Assembly: GCF_900109655.1 (NCBI RefSeq)
Contig: NZ_FOAT01000001.1
Location: forward strand, 62,001 to 126,000
Source: Hominimerdicola alba
GTDB taxonomy: Bacteria; Bacillota; Clostridia; Oscillospirales; Ruminococcaceae
Direction of reading: 5' to 3'
DNA: 64,000 nucleotides
The translations under genes were made by a program, and so were the position numbers. Position 1 is the stretch's first letter; each line of letters opens with the position of its first letter. Below, piece after piece: positions 32,604 to 41,227 of the stretch. Under the pieces are notes generated by a model. That model was not told where the DNA came from, made no database searches, and was given only the letters and a program-made list of their open reading frames with translations.

Positions 32604-33124
32604 TCTCTACCCTCCAATATCTTTTTTAGTTTTTTCAGTCCGCGGGATATTCTCATGTTTATCATGCCTTTGCTCATGCCCAGCTCTTTGGCAATGTCAA
32701 TGTTCTTCTGACCGAAGTAGTACTTACGTATAAATATTGTGCTGTCAGGTTCGCCCAGTTCTTTTACAGCTTCAAGCAGTTCCCTGCTTTCGTCTTTTTC
32801 AGCGGCGATACAGTTTTCAAGTTCATCATAATCTACTGTATCAACGCTTTTGCTTTTTTTGCGGAATACATCGATACAATGCCGCTTTGCGATAACACCA
32901 AGGATAGCCTGTACTGAGCGGAAGTTAAAGTCGTTGTTCAGTCCAACATTGTAAAATGCGAGAAAAATATCGCTGACAGCTTCTTCGATATCTTCGCTTG
33001 TACATACGTCCGAAAGGCGTGTGCAGGCGATCTTATATACGTAGGCGCTGTATTGCCTGACAGTCTGTTCAAGTCCTCGCTCGTGATCGGACTGCAGCAA
33101 GATCAGAAGTTCATTGTCATTCAT
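32600..33124 (-). CDS. ECF-type RNA polymerase sigma factor
   Basis: 174-residue sigma-70-family protein with region 2 (YVYKIACTRL...SEDIEEAVSDIFLAFY, ends given) and region 4 helix-turn-helix (NIDIAKELGMSKGMINMRI). It recruits RNA polymerase to a special promoter set. The ATG at 33124 follows GAGGT; the frame is open upstream but without a start signal. It is the first gene of a two-gene operon with the PASTA-type membrane protein, the standard layout of sigma/anti-sigma pairs. Confidence 0.9.
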   Translation of the reverse strand: MNDNELLILLQSDHERGLEQTVRQYSAYVYKIACTRLSDVCTSEDIEEAVSDIFLAFYNVGLNNDFNFRSVQAILGVIAKRHCIDVFRKKSKSVDTVDYDELENCIAAEKDESRELLEAVKELGEPDSTIFIRKYYFGQKNIDIAKELGMSKGMINMRISRGLKKLKKILEGRE

Positions 33125-33140
33125 TATGAATACCTCACTA

Positions 33141-33154
33141 TTGAAACGTTTCAA
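33141..33154. promoter_or_regulatory. Perfect 14-bp palindrome upstream of the sigma gene
   Basis: TTGAAACGTTTCAA, with the central CG typical of LacI-family operators, lies just before the sigma gene's ribosome-binding site. A second AAACGTTT core sits at 33212-33219, 68 bases away centre to centre. Confidence 0.45.
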
Positions 33155-33256
33155 TATATACAGTCGAAACTAAAAACGGAAAAGTAACATGATCGTAAAA
33201 AATAATAATGTAAACGTTTTGTGAATAGGATTCAGACTGAAAAGTCTGACTTTTAG

Positions 33257-33286
33257 ATTATACCATATCCATGGAAATATTGTCAA
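33257..33286 (-). promoter_or_regulatory. Promoter of the sigma/anti-sigma operon
   Basis: On the minus strand TTGACA (33286-33281) and TATAAT (33262-33257) are 18 bases apart, with a TG extension. The predicted start near 33250 opens with a small hairpin (TCAGACT/AGTCTGA) and gives a 5' leader of about 125 bases that contains both AAACGTTT sites. Confidence 0.65.
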
Positions 33287-33408
33287 TTCTCAACTTGTGG
33301 AGATTTGTTCTATTTTCACGGGCAAAAGTTATACAATAGCCAAAACAGCGGTGATATAATATACTTGTGAAATAAGAGCTGTATTAAAATATAATAAGGA
33401 GTGATAAC

Positions 33409-34308
33409 ATGGGATACAATAGAACAGATGATGCAAACATAATAAATAAAAGGTACATGGATTCCATACTTTTTGAGGAAAGGCTTGTAGGTTCTGTGGC
33501 GGCGGATACCGAAACGGAATTTCTGGGAGAGCGGTTTTCTATGCCGATCTTCATGCCTGCATTTTCGCACCTGAATAATTTCGGCGGACGAAGTCTGACA
33601 GGTCTTGAAGAGTATTCTCTTGCAGCTAAGGAACTCAACGTGCTGAATTTCGTTGGCATGGTTGAGAATGATATGTTTGAAAAGATAGTTGCCACAGGTG
33701 CGAAAACCGTGCGTATAGTCAAGCCATACGCTGATAATGGCAAGGTGCGCGACCAGATGCAGTTTGCGGAATTTAACGGTGCTTTCGGCATAGGAATGGA
33801 TATCGACCACATTTTTGGCATGAACGGCTATGATATCTGCATGGGCGAAAAAATGACTGCCCAAAGTGCGGATATGCTGCGTTCTTATGTTGAGGCTTCA
33901 AAGCTCCCTTTTATTGTAAAGGGTGTGCTTAGTGTACGTGATGCTTTGCTGTGTGCTGATATCGGAGTAAAGGCTATAATAGTCAGCCACCATCACGGCA
34001 GACTTCCCTATGCGGTACCGCCTATGATGATACTTCCCGAAATAAAAGAAGCCCTCAAAGGCAGAGATGTTCGTATAATAGTTGACTGTGGTATCGCCAG
34101 CGGTTCGGATGTATACAAGGCAATTGCCCTTGGTGCTGATGCTGCTGCGGTTGGCAGAGGGATGCTCCCCTATCTTGAAAAAGATGGAACAGAGGGCGTA
34201 AAATCCTGCTTCGGTCATATTAGGGACGAACTGAGATACGTCATGAGCTTCACAGGATTTTCCAAAGTCAGCGATATCGACGACTCGGCGCTTAGGTTTA
34301 CACGATAA
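33409..34308 (+). CDS. Alpha-hydroxy-acid oxidising (FMN-dependent) protein
   Basis: 299-residue TIM-barrel flavoprotein of the lactate oxidase/glycolate oxidase family. FMN- and substrate-contact segments are visible: PIFMPAF, the lysine in IVKGV, VSHHHGR in place of the usual VSNHGGR, VDCGIASGSDV and AVGRG. It is shorter than classical family members (about 350-390), which lack nothing obvious in the core. AAGGAGTG precedes the ATG. Substrate unknown; anaerobic relatives may act as dehydrogenases rather than oxidases. Confidence 0.85.
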   Translation: MGYNRTDDANIINKRYMDSILFEERLVGSVAADTETEFLGERFSMPIFMPAFSHLNNFGGRSLTGLEEYSLAAKELNVLNFVGMVENDMFEKIVATGAKTVRIVKPYADNGKVRDQMQFAEFNGAFGIGMDIDHIFGMNGYDICMGEKMTAQSADMLRSYVEASKLPFIVKGVLSVRDALLCADIGVKAIIVSHHHGRLPYAVPPMMILPEIKEALKGRDVRIIVDCGIASGSDVYKAIALGADAAAVGRGMLPYLEKDGTEGVKSCFGHIRDELRYVMSFTGFSKVSDIDDSALRFTR

Positions 34309-34315
34309 ACAAAAT

Positions 34316-34352
34316 GACCTCTTTGGATTCAAACCAAAGAGGTCGTTCTTAT
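34316..34352 (+). terminator. Terminator after the FMN protein gene
   Basis: An 11-bp perfect stem (GACCTCTTTGG/CCAAAGAGGTC) followed by GTTCTTATCTTT; it may also serve the convergent minus-strand gene at 34378. Confidence 0.7.
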
Positions 34353-34377
34353 CTTTCATAAGTTCAAAAATATGATA

Positions 34378-35211
34378 TCATAATACCTTGTAAAGCCCAT
34401 TTAACTGCCCCTTTAAATAGGCAAGATATTTCAGATATTCCTCGTCCGTATTGAGATGTTCAAGTATCATCGGCATATCACTGTCCAGCTTGTTCATCGC
34501 CTCGGCGTAGTATCTTAGCGGGAATTCTCCCAGACCGGGAGCGCATTCTTCAAGCTGAAGAGTATACTCCTGCTTCAGGTGAATGTCCTTTACATGACAG
34601 CTTCTTATGCGCCCGCCCAGAAGCTCTGCACATTCGTTGATGAATTCTTCCATGCCGAAATACCGATCTGCCGAATTGATCATATTTACAGCATCAAGAT
34701 GTACAGCGAACCTGTTACGGTCTACCATTTCAATAAGACGCAGATATTCTTTGGGACTTGTGGGTATCATCCACGGCATGGGTTCAAGGGTGAAGTATGT
34801 GTTGCGTACATTCGCAGTATCAATTATGTACTGCACCATTGATACCGTTTTCTTCCATGCTTCATCGGTGAAATTAGCTTTGTATCCGCCGTCCCAGCGT
34901 TCACCGAAAGCTCCTGCCACATTCACAGCACACCTTGCCCCGAGATAGTCTGCCAGCCTTAACTGCTCTATACAGTAGTCGAGATTTTTGCGTCTCTCCT
35001 GCTCATCGGCGGCGAGAGCATTTCTCCATATCCCCACCTCAGCTATCATAAGACCGTACTTCTCTGCCGCATTTTTGTATTCGTCGATACGGTCGATTGG
35101 CTCATTGCTCCGGATGGGAAAAACCACTGCCGAACACCCTAACGCACAGAGATTTTTTGCCCATTCCTCAGCAGATGAGTGTCTTAGCGGGGATGATGTA
35201 CCAAGTCTCAT
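34378..35211 (-). CDS. Sugar phosphate isomerase/epimerase (TIM barrel)
   Basis: 277 residues of the xylose-isomerase-like TIM barrel (AP_endonuc_2 family). Visible metal-site motifs include FTLEPMPW (Glu), HLDAVN (Asp/His), SCHVKDIH and a C-terminal ILEHL (Glu). The exact sugar is not known. It lies 19 bases downstream of dxs on the same strand, and the two may be co-transcribed. Confidence 0.83.
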   Translation of the reverse strand: MRLGTSSPLRHSSAEEWAKNLCALGCSAVVFPIRSNEPIDRIDEYKNAAEKYGLMIAEVGIWRNALAADEQERRKNLDYCIEQLRLADYLGARCAVNVAGAFGERWDGGYKANFTDEAWKKTVSMVQYIIDTANVRNTYFTLEPMPWMIPTSPKEYLRLIEMVDRNRFAVHLDAVNMINSADRYFGMEEFINECAELLGGRIRSCHVKDIHLKQEYTLQLEECAPGLGEFPLRYYAEAMNKLDSDMPMILEHLNTDEEYLKYLAYLKGQLNGLYKVL

Positions 35212-35230
35212 GACTATGCCTCCTGTAAGA

Positions 35231-36994
35231 TTATTTCAGCATTCCGATGATGTCAGAAGCTATCTTCTCCGGGGTTATACCAAGATTGTCAAGAAGCTCA
35301 CTGGCATTGTATCTGTCGTAGAACTCCTTGCCAAGTCCGTAGCATCTGACATTAACATCGCTGCCGCCGAAATATGCAGCGATCTTCTGACCGAAACCGC
35401 CGTCGAGAGAACCATCCTCAAGTGTGATGACCACTTTGCACTTCTCCTTGAGGGTATCCAGCATCGGTATATCAAGCCCTGTTACGAATCTGGGATTTAT
35501 CAGCGCAGCATTGATCCCCTGCTCTGCCAGTATCTCAACTGTCTTTTCACCTATCTGATAGAAACCGCCCACAGCGATAACAGCTGCTTTTTCACCTTGT
35601 TTGACCATCTCTGACTTGTTCAGCTCGCTGTAATCAGTGGGTATTTCCCTGTCAGTATGAACAACTCCGTTTCCGGGAACACGTATAGCCACAGGATAGG
35701 TATTCTGCTCGAGGAACCAGTCAAGCATTGCAATGTATTCCTCTGCACAGGTAGGTGCAAGGTATACAAGCCCCGGGATATTGGATATCATGGGTATATC
35801 GTAGATACCGATATGCGTAACATCACTCATGCCGTACACCGAAGCCGAGAACACAAGGAATGTCACAGGCGAACTGTTAAGACAAACGTCCTGCATTATC
35901 TGGTCGTAAGTTCTCTGCATAAAGGTGCTGTTCACGCCGAACACAGGTTTTCCACCGTTTCTGGCAATACCCGAAGCCAGTGCGGTGGCAGTTTCCTCTG
36001 CTATGCCAACATCGAAAAACTGATTTTTGTACTTCTCACGCAGCTTCTCGTCAAATCCGAACACCATTGGAGTTGCCGCTGTAATTGCACACACCGACTT
36101 GTCCTTATCCATCTTTTTGGTAAGATAATCAGCTGTCAGTGAACCATAGTTCTCTCCATTGCCCCAGTTTACGGTAGATTTTCCTGTTTCGGGGTCAAAT
36201 GGCATAGACCAGTGCCAGTTTTCCTTGTTGTTTTCTGCGATGGGATAACCCTTGCCTTTCTTGGTGACGATATGCACTACAACAGGCTTTGTGGAATCCT
36301 TAACACCCTTAAAGGCTTCTATAAGCTGTTCGATATCGTTGCCGTCAGCCACGAAAACATAGTCAAGACCCATAGCTGTGAACAGATTTGTTTCAGCCTT
36401 GCCGTTGCCATCACGCAAAGCTTTCAGGTTCTTGTACATACCTCCGTGGTTCTCCGCAATGGACATATCATTATCATTTACAACGATGATAAAGTTGCTG
36501 TCCATCTCCCCTGCGAAGTCGATACCCTCCAGAGCTTCACCGCCGCTGAGGGAACCATCGCCGATAACAGCGATGATATTCTCCTTGCCGCCTGTGAGGT
36601 CTCTGCCCTTTGCAAGACCTGCCGCCAGGCTCACAGATGTTGAGGTGTGACCGATGTTGAAGAAATCATGTGCGCTTTCCTCGGGATTTGTGTAGCCCGA
36701 TACATCACCGAAATGTTCATCGGATATGTAGCCCAGCTTTCTTCCAGTGAGTATCTTGTGGGGGTAGCACTGGTGAGAAACGTCAAAAACGATTTTATCC
36801 TTCGGTGAATCAAAAACATAGTGCATAGCTATTGTCGTTTCAACTATACCGAAGTTAGGACCAAAATGACCGCCGCGCTTGGAAAGACGGTTCATCATAG
36901 CGTCTCTTATGTCCTGCGCAAGTCCTTTCAGCTCGTTGATATCCAGCTTTTTAACGTCCTCGGGAGAGTTTACCCTGTCAAGGATCTCGTACAT
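35231..36994 (-). CDS. dxs: 1-Deoxy-D-xylulose-5-phosphate synthase
   Basis: Thiamine-diphosphate enzyme that condenses pyruvate and glyceraldehyde-3-phosphate, the entry to the MEP isoprenoid pathway and to thiamine and pyridoxal synthesis. The ThDP-binding motif GDGSLSGGEALEG...NDN is present along with HQCYPHKILTGR and a transketolase C-terminal domain. At 587 residues it is somewhat shorter than the usual 620. The ATG at 36994 follows AGAGAGGT by 7 bases; the TTG at 37000 is less likely. Confidence 0.93.
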   Translation of the reverse strand: MYEILDRVNSPEDVKKLDINELKGLAQDIRDAMMNRLSKRGGHFGPNFGIVETTIAMHYVFDSPKDKIVFDVSHQCYPHKILTGRKLGYISDEHFGDVSGYTNPEESAHDFFNIGHTSTSVSLAAGLAKGRDLTGGKENIIAVIGDGSLSGGEALEGIDFAGEMDSNFIIVVNDNDMSIAENHGGMYKNLKALRDGNGKAETNLFTAMGLDYVFVADGNDIEQLIEAFKGVKDSTKPVVVHIVTKKGKGYPIAENNKENWHWSMPFDPETGKSTVNWGNGENYGSLTADYLTKKMDKDKSVCAITAATPMVFGFDEKLREKYKNQFFDVGIAEETATALASGIARNGGKPVFGVNSTFMQRTYDQIMQDVCLNSSPVTFLVFSASVYGMSDVTHIGIYDIPMISNIPGLVYLAPTCAEEYIAMLDWFLEQNTYPVAIRVPGNGVVHTDREIPTDYSELNKSEMVKQGEKAAVIAVGGFYQIGEKTVEILAEQGINAALINPRFVTGLDIPMLDTLKEKCKVVITLEDGSLDGGFGQKIAAYFGGSDVNVRCYGLGKEFYDRYNASELLDNLGITPEKIASDIIGMLK

Positions 36995-37158
36995 ATGCAA
37001 ATACCTCTCTTTTCATAATTCCATAATTATCTGTCCTTCTGCTGTAATATTGTAGCACAATCCCTCATTCCAAAACTATAACATATTTTCAGAAAAATTG
37101 TATAAACCTATAGAAGCCGACCTTATATGTCTATATAAGAAATCTCATTATAAAAACA

Positions 37159-37187
37159 GGAAGATACCTCATAACGAAGTATCTTCC
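37159..37187 (-). terminator. Terminator of the C_GCAxxG_C_C gene
   Basis: A 9-bp perfect stem (GGAAGATAC/GTATCTTCC) is followed on the minus strand by TGTTTTTATAA. Confidence 0.75.
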
Positions 37188-37244
37188 GTGAAAGTATAGA
37201 CATTATCAAGCTGCCGTTAATCGCTCTATAAGTCGGATCGTGAA

Positions 37245-37613
37245 TTATTTCAGCAGATCTTCAAGTATAACAGCTGCATCAGTTACACAGCCGCGGCAGG
37301 TCCTTAGTACATTGCCTGTACCGATTCCCTTAAGTTCGCGGCACATCAGCGATGAGTTCATTTCCATGAATCGCTTTTCAAGTTCAGCTATTTTCTTTGA
37401 AGCTATCTCTTCACCGTATTTCCTTTTAAGAACGAGCTCGGCTGCGAGCACAGCTCCGCATTTGTCCATTTTGCCTCCTGCATAGCGCATAGCAGCATTC
37501 CAGGCTTCATCAACGGTCATTCCTGCATCATCGATGAAAGCACAAAGAACAGCGCTTGAACAGCTCTGACCGTTTTTGTGGTTCTCTATTGCCAGATCAC
37601 TTTTTTTATTCAT
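37245..37613 (-). CDS. C_GCAxxG_C_C family redox protein
   Basis: 122 residues with the spaced cysteine pattern of the C_GCAxxG_C_C family: SCSSAVL, then MDKCGAVLAAEL, and the C-terminal pair in LRTCRGCVTDAA. Members are thought to be redox-active proteins that often travel with radical-SAM or metal-dependent enzymes, but the role is unproven. It lies 50 bases downstream of the LacI gene on the same strand. Confidence 0.83.
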   Translation of the reverse strand: MNKKSDLAIENHKNGQSCSSAVLCAFIDDAGMTVDEAWNAAMRYAGGKMDKCGAVLAAELVLKRKYGEEIASKKIAELEKRFMEMNSSLMCRELKGIGTGNVLRTCRGCVTDAAVILEDLLK

Positions 37614-37628
37614 CTCTTTCCTCCATGC

Positions 37629-37656
37629 AAAGACCGCAGAGTGTTGTCTGCGGTCT
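37629..37656 (-). terminator. Possible terminator of the LacI gene
   Basis: AGACCGCAGA pairs perfectly with TCTGCGGTCT, but only TTT follows on the minus strand, so readthrough into the redox-protein gene is likely. Confidence 0.5.
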
Positions 37657-37664
37657 TAAGTTCA

Positions 37665-38666
37665 TTATCTGTTCAGTGGCAGTACCGAGTTCTTTATAAC
37701 AAGGTCGCCCTCGATGGTACGCATACGGTATATGGTGCTGGGGTCATTTAGACGCTGTATCAGCGTATTTACAGTAAGCTCAGCCATATACTCTGCATCT
37801 ATGCTGATGGTAGTTATGGTCGGGTCGCTGACTTCCGATATAAGATAGTTATCGTAGCCAACAACAGATACGTCCTCGGGAACGGAATAACCGTGCTCAC
37901 GCAGCTGCTTGATGGTCTGGAAAGCGACTTCATCACAGTTGCAGACAAAAGCAGTAGGCATATCCTTCGGGAATACAAGGTCGATAGGATCGGAATACTT
38001 GTCCCTGTCATCGATTATCCAATCGTCACGTATCTCAAGATCATGCTCGATAAGTGCTTTGAGGTAGCCCATGTATCTGTCGAATATGCTGGATGTAGCT
38101 TTCTTTGAGCCGATAAAGCCGATACGTCTGTGACCAAGGCTTATGAGATAGTTTGCAAGCTTGTATCCGCCGTTGTAGCCGTTGGTAACTATGGAGTCAA
38201 CCTTAAGACCGGGAACATAGTAGTCCAGCAGAATAAGATGCTCAACATTCTCGGAAAGATTCTGAGCATATACGTGGGAAATCTCACCCAGCGAGATAAG
38301 GGCAGATATCTTTCTGTCGGTTACGATATTAGGCAGTACCAGATTCTCCTCGTCCTTGTACTCAAGATTCTCGATGACGCAGTACAGGTTCTCTCTCTTC
38401 AATCTTTGTACAAGGCTGTTGTACAGTGTCCAGTAGAAAGAGCCGCTGAGTCCCACATACTTTTCTGGTATGAGGACACCGATATTGCTCTTCTTGCGCG
38501 AGGTCACAGTCTTAGAGGGCACATAGCCCATTTCTTCAGCCACCTGTTTGATCTTAGCTCTCAGCTCATCACTAACACCGCTCTTATCAGCAAGCGCCTT
38601 TGAAACGGTAACGTTGCTGGTGTTGCAGGCTTTAGCGATATCTATCAGGGTAACAGGTTTTTTCAT
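37665..38666 (-). CDS. LacI-family transcriptional regulator
   Basis: 333 residues with an N-terminal LacI helix-turn-helix (TLIDIAKACNTSNVTVSKAL) and hinge, then a periplasmic-binding-like sugar domain (IGVLIPEKYVG, GHRRIGFIGS, VVGYDN). The ATG at 38666 is chosen because GGAG is 8 bases upstream. It has its own promoter. Sugar and targets are unknown; the AAACGTTT palindromes before the sigma gene at 33.1 kb are the kind of site such a protein would bind. Confidence 0.92.
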   Translation of the reverse strand: MKKPVTLIDIAKACNTSNVTVSKALADKSGVSDELRAKIKQVAEEMGYVPSKTVTSRKKSNIGVLIPEKYVGLSGSFYWTLYNSLVQRLKRENLYCVIENLEYKDEENLVLPNIVTDRKISALISLGEISHVYAQNLSENVEHLILLDYYVPGLKVDSIVTNGYNGGYKLANYLISLGHRRIGFIGSKKATSSIFDRYMGYLKALIEHDLEIRDDWIIDDRDKYSDPIDLVFPKDMPTAFVCNCDEVAFQTIKQLREHGYSVPEDVSVVGYDNYLISEVSDPTITTISIDAEYMAELTVNTLIQRLNDPSTIYRMRTIEGDLVIKNSVLPLNR

Positions 38667-38707
38667 TGTTATCACTCCTTTGATTGTTATAACTTAATAT
38701 TAACTTT

Positions 38708-38736
38708 ATTATAAACAATTTTCGTCAATTTGTCAA
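38708..38736 (-). promoter_or_regulatory. Promoter of the LacI gene
   Basis: On the minus strand TTGACA (38736-38731) and TATAAT (38713-38708) are separated by 17 bases. Confidence 0.7.
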
Positions 38737-38965
38737 GAGTTTTCTTCAAATTTGATAAAATTAATGTAAATTCTGATTGGCAAGTTGTATTGTAAGGCGG
38801 AAATAAGCGGCAAAACGGCGTATTTGCATGGTTAATGAAATTGTTAAAAATTATTCGTTATATAATGATTCTATGGTAAATATTTCAAAGTATCGTGATT
38901 GATAAATTATTGACATTATCAAATTTATAAAAATGATATTTGGCAATTCTATCGCAGATGAAAAA

Positions 38966-38994
38966 ATCACCGATATCATGTTGATACCGGTGAT
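38966..38994 (-). terminator. Terminator of the lipoprotein gene
   Basis: On the minus strand ATCACCGGTATCA pairs with TGATATCGGTGAT (one mismatch) and is followed by six T's. Confidence 0.85.
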
Positions 38995-39005
38995 ATGTAT
39001 ATATC

Positions 39006-40277
39006 TTATTTATTGTAGAAATCGTTCTGCTTGTCGTATACTACCTGAGCGGTGTATTTCTTTATTGCATCTGCGTTTTCTTTGATGTCTATCTCTTCTA
39101 CCCAACTGTCGATCTTACCCTGGAACTCGTCGCCTTTCATATTGTTAACAAGAGTTTCACGATTATCAGTAGCATATTTTGCACTGTTTTCGGTAACGTC
39201 GCCTTTAATTACTATATAGTAGAAGCCGTCGTCATCATAAGCTGCTGCCTTGCCGATCTCCAGACCGTTGATGAAAGCTGCAAGCTTTCCTGTATCGGAT
39301 TCTTTAGCATCTTCCTGTCCGAGATCATACATTGTATCGTTGGAATTTTCTGCATCGTCCTCACTGTCGGTGGCGAGATCATCTGCCTCAACAGTTTCAG
39401 CAGATTCATCAGAAGCCTCAGTTTCTTCAAGACCTGCATCCTCAGCTGTGCTTTCGTCTTCGGGTGCATCAACTGCAGCTGCAGTATCATCTGAAGGCAT
39501 AGGACCTACAATATTATCTTCTTCGGCAGCGCTGTCTTCCTCAGCGGAAGTTTCAGCATCAAGCTTTGCCTGTGCGTATTCGTTGTACTCTTTGATCAGA
39601 GCATCGAACTCGTCGTATGAGAGACCTTCGGCTTTTGCAAGGAATTCATCACGAGTAGCTTCGTTTTCCTTGTTCTCCTTTTCAGCCTCTTCAGCGTCCT
39701 CGGCGTAAGATTTTGAGATCCTTATAGCCTTATATCTTACGTAGTTATCTTCAACGTACTTCTTCAGATCATCATCGGTCACAGCTTCCTTGCCGTCTGC
39801 TGCGTAGTAGTAATCGAAGAGTCTTGTACGCATTGTCTGAGCTTTCAGAACTGTCCTGACGGATTCCTTGGAAATACCCTCTTCCTCCATCAGGTCGCCG
39901 CTTGCATCCCAGATGCTCTTAATATTGTCGTTTATGCTTTGAAGTTCTTCATCGGTAAGCTCAAGACCGAGCTCATTGAACTTGTGTGTTATAGCTACGC
40001 ATTCCTTGGTGTCTTTTCTTGCCTGTTCAACCAGATAATCACGAAGCTTCTTACCATCTCTGTCGCTGTCAAGGTCTATGATAGCCTGACCTGTTGAATA
40101 GTAAGACATCGTAAGTTCGTAGGACATCTCAGAATACAGATTGTAGATGTAAACACCTGCATTGACTTTTTCTCCGCCATTGTATGTCATAACGTATCTT
40201 GTATCGGAACATCCCGACATAGTAAACATCATAGCTGCTGCTGAAATTGCAGCCAGTACCTTTTTGAATTTATTCAT
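39006..40277 (-). CDS. SurA/PrsA-like exported lipoprotein
   Basis: 423-residue lipoprotein: signal peptide ending at the lipobox (MSGC, Cys23), then a helical SurA_N-like chaperone region (about 30-190) and a C-terminal segment with YYIVIKGD that resembles a degenerate parvulin-type domain. Between them lies a highly acidic Ala/Glu/Asp/Ser-rich insert (about 225-330). It probably helps fold secreted proteins on the outer face of the membrane, but peptidyl-prolyl isomerase activity is not shown by the sequence. It is monocistronic with a good promoter. Confidence 0.75.
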   Translation of the reverse strand: MNKFKKVLAAISAAAMMFTMSGCSDTRYVMTYNGGEKVNAGVYIYNLYSEMSYELTMSYYSTGQAIIDLDSDRDGKKLRDYLVEQARKDTKECVAITHKFNELGLELTDEELQSINDNIKSIWDASGDLMEEEGISKESVRTVLKAQTMRTRLFDYYYAADGKEAVTDDDLKKYVEDNYVRYKAIRISKSYAEDAEEAEKENKENEATRDEFLAKAEGLSYDEFDALIKEYNEYAQAKLDAETSAEEDSAAEEDNIVGPMPSDDTAAAVDAPEDESTAEDAGLEETEASDESAETVEADDLATDSEDDAENSNDTMYDLGQEDAKESDTGKLAAFINGLEIGKAAAYDDDGFYYIVIKGDVTENSAKYATDNRETLVNNMKGDEFQGKIDSWVEEIDIKENADAIKKYTAQVVYDKQNDFYNK

Positions 40278-40330
40278 TTTAATTCCAGATCCTTTCCTGC
40301 TTTTTTATGAAAACAGACTTTAACTTATAC

Positions 40331-40359
40331 ATTATACAACATTTATCCGTATAAGTCAA
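40331..40359 (-). promoter_or_regulatory. Promoter of the lipoprotein gene
   Basis: On the minus strand TTGACT (40359-40354) and TATAAT (40336-40331) are separated by 17 bases. Confidence 0.7.
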
Positions 40360-40404
40360 GAGCTGAATGAAAGATTTTGTATAAGTCTGAAAAAGTTGAT
40401 ATGT

Positions 40405-41052
40405 TCACAGTATCGATATATCGGAAAGAAGCGTTATCCTGCTGCCGTGGGAGCGCAGTATGCAATCATCGTTAAGGCGCTTTATTTCACGCATCATAGC
40501 GCTTCTGTCGCAGCAGAGGTAATCCGCAAGTTCTGAAAGCGACACCGGAAGTTTCTGTTGTGAGCGTTTTTGGGTATCGAGAAAAAAGCAGAAAGCGGCG
40601 ATGAGTTTTTCTCGTATGGTGCGGCGGCTGAGGATATCCATGTGGGCGGCATATCTTCGTGCTGCACCACCTATTATACTATCTATGAATACACCGTGTC
40701 TGCTGCATTTTTTCTCACACCCGTCGAGAAGTCTGTCATAACTTATATATGACACGCTGCAGACGCTCCCTGCTATGGCACAGCAGGCATCGAGTCCTAT
40801 CTTTTGGAAAACTCCGCATCCGAATGCATCGCCCTTTTGGCAGATATCCAGTATGCTTTTCTGACCGTCACTGCTGATATTGACAATAAGTACTGTGCCT
40901 GCGTTGACTATTGCTGTTTCGGAAAAAGTATCGCTGAGATTCCTTAGTATCATCTCCCCCTTTGAATAATTGTGGGTATGTGCGCCAATGCATTCGGCGA
41001 TACTTCCCTCTTTATCAGCTGCAAAGCCGTATCCTGTCAATGTTTCACTCAT
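40405..41052 (-). CDS. Crp/Fnr-family transcriptional regulator
   Basis: 215 residues with a cyclic-nucleotide-binding-like sensor domain (about 1-130, KGDAFGCGVF) and a C-terminal helix-turn-helix (SLSELADYLCCDRSAMMREI). Several cysteines are spread through the sensor half, but the FNR N-terminal cluster motif is absent. It is divergent from nrdD; the intergenic region holds a perfect 16-bp palindrome that overlaps this gene's own -35 box, suggesting self-repression. The effector is unknown. Confidence 0.87.
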   Translation of the reverse strand: MSETLTGYGFAADKEGSIAECIGAHTHNYSKGEMILRNLSDTFSETAIVNAGTVLIVNISSDGQKSILDICQKGDAFGCGVFQKIGLDACCAIAGSVCSVSYISYDRLLDGCEKKCSRHGVFIDSIIGGAARRYAAHMDILSRRTIREKLIAAFCFFLDTQKRSQQKLPVSLSELADYLCCDRSAMMREIKRLNDDCILRSHGSRITLLSDISIL

Positions 41053-41104
41053 TCTTGTTCACTCCATAATGTGATGAAATTTCAAAAGAGATACTATATC
41101 TTGT

Positions 41105-41133
41105 ATTATATCACAAAAATGTTGCTTTTGCAA
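41105..41133 (-). promoter_or_regulatory. Promoter of the Crp/Fnr gene
   Basis: On the minus strand TTGCAA (41133-41128) and TATAAT (41110-41105) are separated by 17 bases. The -35 box is part of the palindrome at 41120-41135. Confidence 0.65.
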
Positions 41134-41135
41134 CA
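41120..41135. promoter_or_regulatory. 16-bp palindromic operator between crp/fnr and nrdD
   Basis: TGTTGCTTTTGCAACA is a perfect inverted repeat with the size and half-site spacing of Crp/Fnr operators. Its centre (41127.5) is at -41.5 relative to the predicted nrdD start, the class II activator position. Confidence 0.6.
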
Positions 41136-41156
41136 GACATTCACATTTTTTTGTAG

Positions 41157-41162
41157 TATAAT
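41157..41162 (+). promoter_or_regulatory. -10 element of nrdD
   Basis: TATAAT, predicting a start near 41169. At the -35 position there is only CAGACA, so the promoter should need an activator; the operator at 41120-41135 is suitably placed. Confidence 0.6.
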
Positions 41163-41227
41163 CAAAATTACCGATATTATAGATTGATATTTTTACATTG
41201 TAACTATATCCCGGAGGAAGATATAAA

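Larger units (their letters stand above)
38667..39005. other. AT-rich intergenic stretch
   Basis: Contains the LacI gene promoter at 38708-38736 and, at 38966-38994, the terminator of the lipoprotein gene. The roughly 220 bases between them show no credible gene or motif. Confidence 0.6.
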
